From Lachancea dasiensis (taxonomy: Eukaryota; Ascomycota; Saccharomycetes; Saccharomycetales; Saccharomycetaceae): a stretch of 64,000 bases of DNA. The notes below the pieces were generated by a model that ran no database searches, was not told the DNA's origin, and saw nothing but the letters and a program-made list of their open reading frames with translations. Position numbers and translations under genes: made by a program. The stretch is from positions 134,467 through 198,466 of the forward strand of contig LT598459.1 in the NCBI GenBank assembly GCA_900074725.1, written 5' to 3'. Positions 8,020 to 19,128 of this stretch are shown piece by piece (position 1 is the first letter of the stretch; each line of letters starts with the position of its first letter).

Positions 8020-11000
8020 ATGACTCAAAACGAGTCTCATCTGCCGCCCACTGAGATCCCAGCTTTGACGGTTGGCGAAGAAACCGCGTCCATTGTCTCA
8101 ATTTCTGGACAGGATACCCTTCCAGGTGCACCCGTAACTCCCGGCACGGTCAGCAATGGTACGCATTCAAGAAAAATATCCACGTCGTCTGTGGGACACA
8201 GTAACTGCAGGTCGACCATTGGGCTTGTGCGAACGACCTTCGATTCTATTTTGCACGAAAAGGACTTGAAAAAGCACTCCGATGTCCAGAAATCAATAGA
8301 GAGAAGCATCAAGATATTGGACGACCTCTTGGCGTCCACAAATAACGACCCGAAGTTTTTGGACTCCATCGTAGTTTTTGAGCCCCTACGACTGTGCTGT
8401 AGAACCAAATCCACGCATGTGATGCTCAAGGCTCTGGATTGTCTTTCCAAACTTTTTTCGTTCCAAGCGTTGGACAACGCTGTCATGATAAATCCACCCA
8501 ATTCCACGGCATCCAACGACCAAAACAATACTCAAACAGCCGGAATCACACCGCCTCCGAAGCAAAGGCTTGTGGATGCCGCTATTGACACTATCACGGA
8601 CTGTTTCGAGGGCGAGGGCACTGACTCCCGCATTGAGCTCCAAGTACTACGTGCCCTGGCAAGCTGTACGCTGACTGATAGTGTGTCTCCTGTGTGCCAC
8701 GGGCAGTCTTTGCTGAAGGCCATTCGGCAAATCTACAACATTTTCATCTATTCATTAAGTTCGTCGAACCAAGGAATTGCCCAGGCCACGCTTACCCAAG
8801 TGGTCAATTTGGTGTTCGATAAGCTAGGTAGGTCTTCGTTGCCAACCCCCACTAGGTCCCTTTCAAAGACATCTGTGCGTGGTCTTCAAGTGGAAAACTC
8901 ACCAGCCCCCTTGACACTCCAAAACCTCGAAAACTTAAATGATGAGCAGGAGCGAATCGTTGACGAACAGCAACAGGACGATGTTGAGGATGAAAAATCT
9001 TTGTTGGTAAAAGACGCGTTCCTGGTATTTAGGGCAATGACTAAAATTTCAGCGAAGCCTCTGGAAAACGACACTGATATGAGATCGCATGGTGTCCGGT
9101 CAAAGCTACTATCGCTGCATATTATTCACAGTATTATAAAAGATCATATCGACATCTTTTTATCGCAGGAGCTTACCCTCTCCGGCAAGGATCAAACCTC
9201 ACTAGTCAACTCCATCAGGCAATATTTGTGTTTACTGCTTTCACGTAATGCTGCATCGCCCATTTCACCCGTTTTTGAAATCACTTTAGAGATTATGTGG
9301 CTCTTGATCTCTAATCTAAGATCTGAATTCAAAAGGGAAATTCCAGTGTTTCTCACGGAAATTTATTTCCCTATTTCAGATCTCAAATCTTCCACTCCGC
9401 ATCAAAAAAGATATTTTTTGAGCGTCATTCAACGCATTTGCAACGACCCTAGGACTCTGATCGAGTTTTACTTGAATTATGATTGTGATACCCACTTGCC
9501 AAATATTGTTGAAATCATTGTTGATTACCTAACCAGAATGGCCCTTACCAGAGTGGAGATCTCCCCCTCACAAAGAGCTTATTATGATGACCAACGAACA
9601 AAGCCTTTGGCTACGTATAATTTGGCCCAGCTTCCATTGTTATCGATTTCTAACATTTCCTCAACAACTCCTGCCGATAATTTGAACTTTCCAGTGGAAT
9701 TTGCGCTCAAAATGACATCTTTAAATTGTATGGTGGCAGTTCTCAGATCATTGAGCTCTTGGGCTCATAAGGCTTTGAATTCTAACGGTTCTTCCTCCGA
9801 TAATACACAGACGAGAATGCGCTCTGTCTCTAATTTCTCCGGCATGAACGGAAGAAAACAACTTTCCCCTCGCAGCTCATCAATGGACGTCAATGGTGAA
9901 GTCACTGGTAATAGCCAATCTGAATCGATCGATCAATCTCAGTTAGAGCTAAGTCGAGAAGCTGATGACCCGGCCCAATTTGAGAATTTAAAGTTGCGGA
10001 AGACAGAACTGCAAGACTGTATCAACATTTTCAATTATAAGCCTAAGAAAGGTATAAGCGAATTGATAGCGAGAGGTTTCATACATGACGACACTCCGTC
10101 TTCGGTGGCCAAGTGGCTCTTAGAGACAGACGGTCTCGATTTGGCTGCTGTTGGTGATTTCCTAGGTGAGGGAGATGATAAAAACATCACGATTATGCAT
10201 TCATTCGTTGACGAATTCGATTTTAATAGCATGTCGCTGGTGGATGCATTAAGAATTTTTCTGCAAAAGTTTAGGTTGCCTGGTGAAGGGCAAAAAATTG
10301 ATCGTTTTATGCTGAAGTTTGCTGAGAGGTATGTTGAACAAAACACGGGAAGATTTGCAAATGCAGATACGGCTTATGTGTTATCGTACTCTATTATTAT
10401 GTTGAATACAGATCTGCATTCCTCTCAAATCAAACATAAGATGAGTCTTCAAGAATTTATAGAAAACAATGCGGGTATTGACAACGGCAACGATTTACCA
10501 AAGGAATACATGGTCAATCTCTTCAATGAAATAGCGGACAATGAAATAAAACTGCAATCAGAGCAACACCAAGCCATGCTATCTGGGGATGTAAGCACAA
10601 ATCAGCCACAGCCCTCTGCCTTCAATTTTTTCAGCAGTCGCGATCTCAATCGAGAAGCGTATTTGCAGGTTTCTAAAGAAATTTCTTCAAAAACAGAATT
10701 GGTTTTCAAGAATCTTCCCAAGCACAAGGGCAAGGAAAGTATTGTGTACCATGCTGCTTCTCACATTGAACACGTAAAATCGGTATTTGATACACTGTGG
10801 ATGTCTTTTCTTGCTGCTCTTACGCCACCGTTCAAGGAGTATGATGATTCTTCCACTTCTGAAATGTGCTTGGAAGGGATCAAATTATCTATAAAGATAT
10901 CTTCAACTTTTGGAAATGATTATGCCAGGACTTCGTTTGTTGGGGCATTAGTTCAATTTGCTAATCTGCAGAACTTGGAGGAAATTAAATTCAAAAATGT

Positions 11001-13395
11001 CAACGCAACTATTGTTCTTCTCGAACTAGCCCTCACAGAAGGGAATTTTTTGAAATCTTCGTGGAAAGAAATTTTACTGGTCGTATCGCAGGTAGAAAGG
11101 CTGCAGCTAATTTCGAAAGGTATTGACGGACAAACTTTACCTGATGTGTCTCAAGCAAGGTTGGCTAACAGCAGAAGCTCCTTCGATTCTACTAGATCAG
11201 CTTCTATGGGCTTTTTCGAAAGGTGGACGAAGAAGTCGACACCCATTGAACTCGCTCAAGAAAAACATCACAACCAGATTCTTTCTCCCGAGATTTCCAA
11301 AAGCATCTCCTCGAGTCATGTGGTGTTACTAATTGATCGCATTTTCACCAATAGTTCCAGTTTGACTGGGACGGCGATCATTGATTTCATCAAGGCGCTG
11401 ACGGAAGTCTCTCTAGATGAAATTGATTCTTCACACAATGCGGCTAGTCCAAGGATGTTTTCTTTGCAAAAAATGGTGGATGTTTGTTATTACAACATGG
11501 ATCGTATCAGGGTTGAATGGTCTCCAATCTGGGCAGTTATGGGTGAAGCATTCAATAAAATTGTTACAAACTCCAATTTAGCAGTTGTATTTTTCGCAAT
11601 TGACTCTCTTCGTCAATTGTCCATGAGATTTTTGGATATTGAAGAATTAACTGGATTTGAATTCCAGAATGCTTTCTTGAAACCATTCAAGTACGCTACT
11701 TACCACACTATTGATTCTGAGGTTCAAGAGATGTGTATTGAATGCTTCAAAAATTTTATTTTGACAAAATCTTCAAGAATCAAGTCAGGGTGGAAGCCCA
11801 TTCTCGAGTCACTCCAGTTTACAGCGAAGTCAACGCATGAACCTATTGTGGTCAAGACCTATCAACTGGTCGCCACTGATATAGTTAAAAATCATCTCGA
11901 GAGTGTTTTGGGTCAGGATAGTGCCTTTGTTGATTTAGTTGGCGTGTTGAGAGAAATTACCAAAAATCAAAAGTTTCAAAAAATGTCGTTACATTCTTTG
12001 GCCGTTTTGAAAAATATCACCGAGAAGATTGCTGAGATATGTTTCAAATCAAAGGATTATACGACGTTGCTACATGGCAAAGATCTATTCCAAGATATTT
12101 GGTTTCCAGTCCTTTTCTGCTTTAATGATGCGATTATGACTGCAGAGGACCTCGAAGTGAGGTCAAGGGCACTGAATTACATGTTTGATGCTTTGGTGGC
12201 CTACGGAGGCGAATTTGACGATGCTTTTTGGACCAGTATTTGCACAAAACTTCTTTTTCCCATTTTTGGAGTTCTGTCCAAGCACTGGGAAGTTAATCAA
12301 TTTAACAGTCATGATGATTTATCAGTTTGGCTCTCGACAACTCTCATTCAAGCATTAAGGAATATGGTTGCCTTATTCACTCATTATTTTGACTGCTTAA
12401 ACAGCATGTTGCATGGATTCTTGGGATTATTGGTGTCTTGCATCTGTCAGGAGAATGACACAATCGCTCGTATCGGACAATCGTGCTTGCAACACCTAAT
12501 CATCCAAAATGTGAGCAAATTCAGTGAGGAACACTGGAATGAGGTCACTGCTGCATTTGACAAACTTTTCGAGTTAACGACTGCTAATGAGCTATTTGAT
12601 ATGGATCCTCTACATCAAGGACGCAGGCCCTCGGTTGACAATGGCCAGTATCCAAGTCAGATATCTCTAGATGAGGAGGTTGAGAGGGCACATCAAGAGG
12701 AAGAGGGAGAAGATGTCGGCATTGCTGCGACAGACGTTAGTAAGCCTGCTAAACGTTTGGTGAAAACAAAGAGCAGCGAAAACTTGATGCGTGCGCAAAC
12801 GACTCGAAACGCAATCGTTATCAAATGTGTCTTACACGTTATGATCATACAATGCTTAAGCGACCTTTTCGACGACGATGGCTTCTCCAGTCACATCCCA
12901 TACAGGGACGCTATCAAGATCACAAATTTGTTGGAGAAGGCATACGAATTTGCCAGGGACTTTAATGACGATTTCGGCTTGCGTTCCCGTCTAGTCAACA
13001 GCCGCGTGATTGAAAAAGTTCCTAGCCTGTTACAACAAGAAGCTAACGCTGCTGCGGTGCTTGTCAATGTGCTGTTTACTCTCTTCCTGAATAGAGATGA
13101 GATCCCTAGTGCTGAAAGGAAGGATTTGTCTACTCGACTAATATCTGTGACAGTATTGATCGTTAGAAAATATGTCAGTCTAAATGACAGGACAATGGAG
13201 CGCATCATCAACGCTTGGCGTCCTGTGGTGGTGGGAATTCTCGAAGGTTATTCTGAATTTGACGATATTGATTTTAAGGACAATTGTGCTGTCATGTACG
13301 ACCTTGCTATGCAAATCTTGGATAAAGGTATGACTTCAGATATGCGTGTTGGTGTCAAAAAGTTTTTGACGAGAGTTGGGGCCTTATATCTCTAG
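8020..13395 (+). CDS. SEC7: Golgi Arf guanine-nucleotide exchange factor Sec7
   Basis: 1791 aa from the first ATG (8020), giving MTQNESHLPP; the frame continues a little upstream but only from TTG. Large ARF-GEF of the trans-Golgi that activates Arf1 for coat recruitment. N-terminal DCB and HUS regions (about 50-520) contain the HUS-box region. The Sec7 domain spans about 657-842: motif 1 FRLPGEGQKIDR has the catalytic glutamic finger at E756, and motif 2 is YSIIMLNTDLHS. The HDS repeats fill the rest. S. cerevisiae Sec7 is about 2009 aa; the long acidic N-terminal stretch of that protein is much shorter here. It is divergent from HSP42/URC1, as YDR170C is from YDR171W. Confidence 0.97.
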   Translation: MTQNESHLPPTEIPALTVGEETASIVSISGQDTLPGAPVTPGTVSNGTHSRKISTSSVGHSNCRSTIGLVRTTFDSILHEKDLKKHSDVQKSIERSIKILDDLLASTNNDPKFLDSIVVFEPLRLCCRTKSTHVMLKALDCLSKLFSFQALDNAVMINPPNSTASNDQNNTQTAGITPPPKQRLVDAAIDTITDCFEGEGTDSRIELQVLRALASCTLTDSVSPVCHGQSLLKAIRQIYNIFIYSLSSSNQGIAQATLTQVVNLVFDKLGRSSLPTPTRSLSKTSVRGLQVENSPAPLTLQNLENLNDEQERIVDEQQQDDVEDEKSLLVKDAFLVFRAMTKISAKPLENDTDMRSHGVRSKLLSLHIIHSIIKDHIDIFLSQELTLSGKDQTSLVNSIRQYLCLLLSRNAASPISPVFEITLEIMWLLISNLRSEFKREIPVFLTEIYFPISDLKSSTPHQKRYFLSVIQRICNDPRTLIEFYLNYDCDTHLPNIVEIIVDYLTRMALTRVEISPSQRAYYDDQRTKPLATYNLAQLPLLSISNISSTTPADNLNFPVEFALKMTSLNCMVAVLRSLSSWAHKALNSNGSSSDNTQTRMRSVSNFSGMNGRKQLSPRSSSMDVNGEVTGNSQSESIDQSQLELSREADDPAQFENLKLRKTELQDCINIFNYKPKKGISELIARGFIHDDTPSSVAKWLLETDGLDLAAVGDFLGEGDDKNITIMHSFVDEFDFNSMSLVDALRIFLQKFRLPGEGQKIDRFMLKFAERYVEQNTGRFANADTAYVLSYSIIMLNTDLHSSQIKHKMSLQEFIENNAGIDNGNDLPKEYMVNLFNEIADNEIKLQSEQHQAMLSGDVSTNQPQPSAFNFFSSRDLNREAYLQVSKEISSKTELVFKNLPKHKGKESIVYHAASHIEHVKSVFDTLWMSFLAALTPPFKEYDDSSTSEMCLEGIKLSIKISSTFGNDYARTSFVGALVQFANLQNLEEIKFKNVNATIVLLELALTEGNFLKSSWKEILLVVSQVERLQLISKGIDGQTLPDVSQARLANSRSSFDSTRSASMGFFERWTKKSTPIELAQEKHHNQILSPEISKSISSSHVVLLIDRIFTNSSSLTGTAIIDFIKALTEVSLDEIDSSHNAASPRMFSLQKMVDVCYYNMDRIRVEWSPIWAVMGEAFNKIVTNSNLAVVFFAIDSLRQLSMRFLDIEELTGFEFQNAFLKPFKYATYHTIDSEVQEMCIECFKNFILTKSSRIKSGWKPILESLQFTAKSTHEPIVVKTYQLVATDIVKNHLESVLGQDSAFVDLVGVLREITKNQKFQKMSLHSLAVLKNITEKIAEICFKSKDYTTLLHGKDLFQDIWFPVLFCFNDAIMTAEDLEVRSRALNYMFDALVAYGGEFDDAFWTSICTKLLFPIFGVLSKHWEVNQFNSHDDLSVWLSTTLIQALRNMVALFTHYFDCLNSMLHGFLGLLVSCICQENDTIARIGQSCLQHLIIQNVSKFSEEHWNEVTAAFDKLFELTTANELFDMDPLHQGRRPSVDNGQYPSQISLDEEVERAHQEEEGEDVGIAATDVSKPAKRLVKTKSSENLMRAQTTRNAIVIKCVLHVMIIQCLSDLFDDDGFSSHIPYRDAIKITNLLEKAYEFARDFNDDFGLRSRLVNSRVIEKVPSLLQQEANAAAVLVNVLFTLFLNRDEIPSAERKDLSTRLISVTVLIVRKYVSLNDRTMERIINAWRPVVVGILEGYSEFDDIDFKDNCAVMYDLAMQILDKGMTSDMRVGVKKFLTRVGALYL

Positions 13396-14371
13396 AGGAT
13401 GAATATAAAATATAGCGAAACTGTCTAGATCGGTCTGCCACTTGACTTTGATTGGTAAGAAGAGCTGTGTCCAGGACCCAGACTCACAAGTAAGTTTAAT
13501 ATTTAATGATTGCGAAGTGACAAATTACATTAATCAAAACCGCGTGCGATACCCCACAGCCTGAGACTCCAAGGGTCAAACTGTGAAGTATCGTTCGTCC
13601 CGCAAGCTTCCATGGTTCTTTTTGCCGTCACCACGTCCTAACAAATCAGTCCAGGTGACGTTCTTTTAAAGCAACATCACGAAAGTGGGTCCTCGGATCG
13701 TCATCATCTCAAGCAAGGCATATAAAATACTACCGCGCGCGTTGTGTAACCAACTAATCATGAAACAAAGGGAAACTGCTTTATTCGCTCACTGACACAG
13801 AAATGACAGTATATTGCCGCTGACAGCGATGTTCTGAATTTCCTGTGACTAATTACATACTAACAATGGGTCGACAGAAGAACGCCGGGGCTGCACAAAC
13901 ATAAGAGACACTACAGCATGTCACCGCATGGGTGCTTACCTGGTCAAAATCTCCAATCTCTTGCATTTGGACCCAACTTCCTGACTTTTTACGTCAGCCT
14001 TTATTATAAGAGGACCCTAAACCTGCGAGAAAGTACCACTACTTTAAACCCCAAATCGGAATATATTTGATACAATAAGAACCACAGAAACAGGAACTAC
14101 GGAATAAGAATTGATATGATCGATTGGGCAACAGTTTTGTTCGAAATTTTAGAGTGCTCTGACTATGACTACGTTGGCACGAAGTGACAAATTTTCACAT
14201 TATGATGACTACATTGTGAAATAAATCAATGACAATACCAACAGAGGAAGGTCTTCGCAACTAAACCAATCAAACCGACCAAAAGTTGCACCAACCTTAC
14301 CGATTCCACTCGTTCGGTAACAGAATTTGTGGAGAAGATATTGATTTGAATTGTTCAACAGCTAGTGACCA
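13396..14371. other. Spacer between SEC7 and ARO2
   Basis: 976 bp without a credible gene. It holds the SEC7 3' region and the ARO2 promoter. A CRE-like TTACGTCA lies at 13989-13996 and a CGCGCG run near 13735. I see no tRNA, snoRNA or centromere signature. This spacer is also the junction between the YDR170-173 block and the interleaved YDL/YGL block. Confidence 0.5.
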
Positions 14372-15502
14372 ATGTCAAGTTTTGGCCGTTTCTTTACTGT
14401 CACCACCTATGGTGAATCACATTGTAAATCTGTGGGCTGTATTGTGGACGGTGTGCCTCCGGGAATGAGCCTCACAGAAGAGGATATCCAGCCACAGCTG
14501 AGCAGAAGAAGACCAGGTCAATCGAAGCTCTCTACGCCAAGAAATGAAAAAGACAGAGTGATGATTCAGTCGGGGACTGAGTTCGGCAAGACATTGGGCT
14601 CGCCCATTGGTATGCTGGTCTTGAATGAGGACCAAAGACCTCACGACTATAGCGAAATGGATTTATACCCTAGACCATCCCACGCAGACTTCACCTACTT
14701 GGAGAAGTACGGCGTGAAATCGTCGTCTGGTGGGGGTCGTTCATCCGCGAGAGAAACCATCGGCCGCGTGGCCGCTGGTGCGATCGCAGAGAAGTTTTTG
14801 AAACAACTCTCTAACGTCGAGATTGTAGCGTTTGTCTCTCAGATTGGTGTCATCAAGATGAACCGCGACCCTCTGGATGCCAAATTTCAGCACGTCTTGA
14901 ACACTATTACGAGAGAAAAAGTAGACAGCATGGGTCCAATTAGATGCCCCGACTCCTCGGTCGCTGAAGCCATGGTTCACGAAATCGAGAAATACAGAGG
15001 TAACAAAGATTCCATCGGTGGTGTCGTCACTTGTGTCGTCAGGAACGTTCCTATTGGTTTGGGAGAGCCTTGCTTCGACAAGCTCGAGGCTCTGTTAGCG
15101 CATGCTATGTTGTCGATTCCTGCTTCCAAGGGGTTCGAGATTGGCTCCGGTTTTGAAGGTGTCCAGGTGCCAGGTTCGCAACACAACGATCCCTTTTATT
15201 TCGATGAGGAGACCAAGAAGCTTCGTACCAAAACGAACAACTCTGGCGGTGTCCAAGGTGGTATTTCGAATGGTGAAAACATTTACTTTTCGGTTCCTTT
15301 CAAGTCTGCTGCTACCATTTCTCAGGAACAGAACACAGCCACATACGAGGGTGCCCATGGTGTACTAGCTGCTAAAGGAAGACACGACCCATCTGTGACA
15401 CCTAGAGCCGTGCCAATTGTGGAAGCTATGACTGCTCTAGTGCTAGCGGATGCTGTGATGGTGCAGAAGTCACGTGAATTTGGTAAAAATATTGTTAGTT
15501 AG
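14372..15502 (+). CDS. ARO2: Chorismate synthase
   Basis: 376 aa, the same length as S. cerevisiae Aro2. Converts EPSP to chorismate, the last shared step of aromatic amino-acid synthesis; the fungal enzyme is bifunctional with NADPH-dependent flavin reduction (known for the family). Signatures seen: [18 protein letters not shown] near residue 14 (catalytic His17), RPSHAD (H104), [19 protein letters not shown] (about 118-136), and [14 protein letters not shown] near the C-terminus. The start follows from the conserved [17 protein letters not shown]. Matches YGL148W. Confidence 0.98.
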   Translation: MSSFGRFFTVTTYGESHCKSVGCIVDGVPPGMSLTEEDIQPQLSRRRPGQSKLSTPRNEKDRVMIQSGTEFGKTLGSPIGMLVLNEDQRPHDYSEMDLYPRPSHADFTYLEKYGVKSSSGGGRSSARETIGRVAAGAIAEKFLKQLSNVEIVAFVSQIGVIKMNRDPLDAKFQHVLNTITREKVDSMGPIRCPDSSVAEAMVHEIEKYRGNKDSIGGVVTCVVRNVPIGLGEPCFDKLEALLAHAMLSIPASKGFEIGSGFEGVQVPGSQHNDPFYFDEETKKLRTKTNNSGGVQGGISNGENIYFSVPFKSAATISQEQNTATYEGAHGVLAAKGRHDPSVTPRAVPIVEAMTALVLADAVMVQKSREFGKNIVS

Positions 15503-16022
15503 CGGTCAAGGCCAAACGACAGGTTCACGACCAATCAACTCCATAATAATAGTTAAAGTCTCGTAGCGACCCATACTAAAGGAATGTGGAAGGCTATGGT
15601 CGGGATCTACTGTATATATGTGTATGTCGGCATAGCGTTGTTTCGTTAGATGTTACTAAATTCATTGTTTACATATCTGCATCAGAAAAAAGAGTTGAGC
15701 AACCGCTCACTGAAACTGGAACACACTTGCAAGAAGAAAGTAGCACTTGCCGACTGGCAAATAGCTTTGATTGATCTTGCTGCATTGGAACATTCGCTTT
15801 TTCAGCTACGTTTATATCGGCCCTGAAATTTTGCATAACCAGCAGCCAATTTGCTGTTGAGGAACAACTTTTGATAAATTTATCTGCATCTGGTTGCATG
15901 TTTGCACCTTAATTCATCTAGATTTGCACTACCCGAGTAAAAGCACAACTTTCCGCTACCACACACACTTATTATCGTCTTTTCTCTTCACCTTCATTTG
16001 AAATAAGATTTGCTTCGCCGAG
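15503..16022. other. Spacer between ARO2 and CYK3
   Basis: 520 bp, AT-rich, holding the ARO2 terminator and CYK3 promoter. I see no repeat, RNA gene or distinct motif. Confidence 0.4.
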
Positions 16023-18641
16023 ATGTCATCAGTTGTGCCTCAACCGCCATTCAAAGTTAAGGCACATTATTCGTGGTCTGGGGAAACTCGCTCTGACCTT
16101 GGGTTCCTTGAAAACGATATCATTCAAGTAACAAAGGTTAAGGGAGACTGGTTTTATGGCACGCTGCTCAGAAATTCAAAGAAATACGGCTATTTTCCTA
16201 ATAACTTCGTTACCGTCATCCAAGAAAACCTCAATAATTTCGATACGTCGACTAGAAAACAGAATCTAGGGAGTTCTTCTACTACTCTTTCGAAACATGA
16301 ATTCGCTATCCCTAATAGAGGCGTCGACTCTTGCTCACAAAAATTTAATAAGCAGGCCATGAGTGACCCAAGGAAGGACGTGAAGGATGAAAAACGCCAT
16401 GTCCCTAGAAATCTTCCTATAAAAGGTTCACAGATGGATAAAATACCTCAGCCGCTTGCTAAACTTGGCCCAGCTTCCAACAGCACCCCACAACTTGGAG
16501 TATCCCATAACAAGACTATGCCTGGACTGAAGTCAAGTGATTATCAAAAGCGAGAAGCGGTTTCCAGAGCTCGCCGCCGGGAAAATGATAGCGAATTACC
16601 ACCACTACCACCCATCCCCCAGCTACAGCAGCGTTTGAAGCCTAAAAACGTAGTACCGAAGTCTTTTTCTTCCAACGATCTTCCGGAGATAAACAGTTCT
16701 GGATTAGACTCCCGCATGTCTTATAAAAGAACTTCAGCTGATTTTTACGATGGCTATAGTCCTCGGGAATCCTCTTCTACAGGCTCCTCAAATCTTTTTT
16801 CTCAGTCTCAGTATTTGGATGATTCGGTCACCAGCAGCGTGGACAGCTTTTCCCTCATGAGTGATTTCAGCGCAACGAGTGCCGGAAGCTTTGCCCGCCA
16901 CCGGTTTGCAAAGTCCTTCAATGATTCTATTAAGAGGTCCCAGGGCCATGCAGATGACGGATTGGCGAGGTCGAAGAATGGTTCATCTAACCCGAGGAAA
17001 ATGAATGGAATCCTAAAAAAATTTATGTCGAGAGGCGGTGATCGCTCTCCAACTTCTCCGACTGGTTCATTTCCAAAACTTCCAGATTTGACGTCGCTCA
17101 AGCTTGACTCTTCGCAAGGCGATGCACATGGGTGGGTGGAAGCCAAAGCGCACCTCCACAGGGCTCAAACTTTGAACTCTCGGGAGCGCCATGATAGACA
17201 GATGCAAGCCCTCGAGGACAACAGAGATTTGGTGTTACATCCTCAAGAGTACATATTGGACGAAATCAATTCGAATGAGGTTAGACATAGGCGGCAACCT
17301 GGCCTCGTTGATGTGGAGCTTAATTGCATAGATAAGGAATTCATCGCTGACTTAATCAAAAAGAAGGCGAGGAAAGGAGGTGTGTCTTCTATTGAATTGT
17401 TTGCTCGTCAAACGGTCACTTCCTCGTTTAAAAGTCAGGTCGAGATGTTATTTGCGACGTTTATTTTTTGCACAGAGACCTTTGCCCTAGTTGATGATCA
17501 CGGTAAGACTGATTTTGGTAAGGAACCTCAAAATCTTAGTAAAACCTTGCACACTCCATACTGTACGCCATATGAGTTGACTTGGATTTTCAAGCGAATG
17601 GCCAATGCTTTAGGAATTGTTTGTGAGATTGTGGTTGGTTTTCTAAAGACTCCAGGTGCTAATAATATGGACTTTAAGTACAACCATTGTTGGCTACGGG
17701 TATTGGTCAACGAAGAATGGCGAATGGTGGACGTAATTCTTGGAAACATGTCGAATCCCATCCATGAGTATATCACCAACGCTAAGGCTGAACATGCAGA
17801 AGCCTTTTATTTCCTTTCCCAACCTCTCCAATTCATATACACTCATGTGCCACGCCTTTACCAGGAGCAGCATATTATCCCAATTGTAGATCAGACCATT
17901 GCATTAAGCCTCCCTGTCGTTTTCCCATCTTTCTTCTACAATGAGCTGATACTCCACAAATTTAGCAATGGACTGGCAAAATTACAGGATAACCAAATTT
18001 ACGAGGTGACAATCGCAATTCCCAACGATGTTGAGATTTTTTCCTCAGTGGTAGTTGAAGAACCGGCTGGCCAGGATAATGAGAAGATGGACTTGTCTTT
18101 GGTACAGATTAAGCATCGTAAGAAAGACAGGTTGGCTGTGGTAAAGGCCGTATTGACGCCAGGTACATCACGGGGAGTTCTTCACATCCACTCAGGCATC
18201 AAAGGCACGCAAACAACCCTGGTAAACATTCATCCGCTGTCCCTTATAATACCTCTGGAACACAGCGGAACCACCAAAAGTTACGAATTTGTCACTCGGA
18301 TACCATCGAGAGCCCTTCAAAAAGTTGACATGTACATCAAAGAACCTCAAAACAAATATCTCTTCCCAAACAACGATTATGATTTTGAAATTATCCAACA
18401 TCCGTGCGATGGTGTCATATATGGATCTCCGGGATTCAACAAATCTTTCAAGCAGGCCCTTGCCATACAGTCGCCTTCCGGAAAACTACATTTATTACGC
18501 AAAAGCGATCCTAATTTTGAGTTTGGAACCTGGGAAGTGTCGATCAAGGGTAAAGATATGGAGTCTGGGAAATGGGTTGGCTTGGCCACGTCTGATGCTG
18601 GTGCCGGATGGTGTGCTTTTGCAGAATGGAGATGTATCTAG
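16023..18641 (+). CDS. CYK3: Cytokinesis regulator Cyk3 (SH3 plus transglutaminase-like)
   Basis: 872 aa (S. cerevisiae about 885). Acts at the bud neck in primary septum formation. An SH3 domain is at residues ~9-65 (KAHYSWSGETRSDLGFLEND ... YGYFPNNFVTVI). A long Ser-rich, disordered stretch with a proline motif (ELPPLPPIPQ, about 196-205) follows, then a transglutaminase-like domain at about 435-620 with NHCWLRVLVNEEWRMVDV, which supplies the His and Asp of the family triad. The canonical nucleophilic Cys is not obvious, in line with the pseudo-enzyme character of yeast Cyk3. Followed by NUP84, as in YDL117W/YDL116W. Confidence 0.95.
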   Translation: MSSVVPQPPFKVKAHYSWSGETRSDLGFLENDIIQVTKVKGDWFYGTLLRNSKKYGYFPNNFVTVIQENLNNFDTSTRKQNLGSSSTTLSKHEFAIPNRGVDSCSQKFNKQAMSDPRKDVKDEKRHVPRNLPIKGSQMDKIPQPLAKLGPASNSTPQLGVSHNKTMPGLKSSDYQKREAVSRARRRENDSELPPLPPIPQLQQRLKPKNVVPKSFSSNDLPEINSSGLDSRMSYKRTSADFYDGYSPRESSSTGSSNLFSQSQYLDDSVTSSVDSFSLMSDFSATSAGSFARHRFAKSFNDSIKRSQGHADDGLARSKNGSSNPRKMNGILKKFMSRGGDRSPTSPTGSFPKLPDLTSLKLDSSQGDAHGWVEAKAHLHRAQTLNSRERHDRQMQALEDNRDLVLHPQEYILDEINSNEVRHRRQPGLVDVELNCIDKEFIADLIKKKARKGGVSSIELFARQTVTSSFKSQVEMLFATFIFCTETFALVDDHGKTDFGKEPQNLSKTLHTPYCTPYELTWIFKRMANALGIVCEIVVGFLKTPGANNMDFKYNHCWLRVLVNEEWRMVDVILGNMSNPIHEYITNAKAEHAEAFYFLSQPLQFIYTHVPRLYQEQHIIPIVDQTIALSLPVVFPSFFYNELILHKFSNGLAKLQDNQIYEVTIAIPNDVEIFSSVVVEEPAGQDNEKMDLSLVQIKHRKKDRLAVVKAVLTPGTSRGVLHIHSGIKGTQTTLVNIHPLSLIIPLEHSGTTKSYEFVTRIPSRALQKVDMYIKEPQNKYLFPNNDYDFEIIQHPCDGVIYGSPGFNKSFKQALAIQSPSGKLHLLRKSDPNFEFGTWEVSIKGKDMESGKWVGLATSDAGAGWCAFAEWRCI

Positions 18642-19128
18642 ACCGCTGATTTTCAAACGGTCCCAACAATTGATAGAGAGTAAGACATTGAATAAATCAG
18701 CCAGAATCTGCTTTGAGGTTTTGTCGGTAGGCACCTTCTGACTTCCTGACCTCTCGAAACAAACCTCGATACCGAAAGCAGAATTAGAGAGTCACTACAT
18801 GGTCAGCGGATCAGGATGCATTATTATCGACCTACCCGATTGTAGCCTTACTTTTTTGGGTGACAACTGTGCAAGATTTTATGAGTGGCATATTTGACCT
18901 TACAAAGAAGTAAAGGAGGTCAGCTAGCCCCGCATTGCATTATAATTATAAATATATAGCCTTCAAGTTGCTTGTCGAAAGATAGACGATTTATCCTGGT
19001 TTACTCGTTCCCCACGGACATCTTCTCATATTGACGACAATTAAGTCAAAATAAATACAAATCTCATCAGATATCCAAGTGCACAAGTTAACTACTTTTC
19101 TCAAAGCACGGCGTACTGAAGGTGGAAA
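18642..19128. other. Spacer between CYK3 and NUP84
   Basis: 487 bp; CYK3 terminator and NUP84 promoter. AT-rich with a TATA-like run around 18945-18958. Nothing else recognised. Confidence 0.4.
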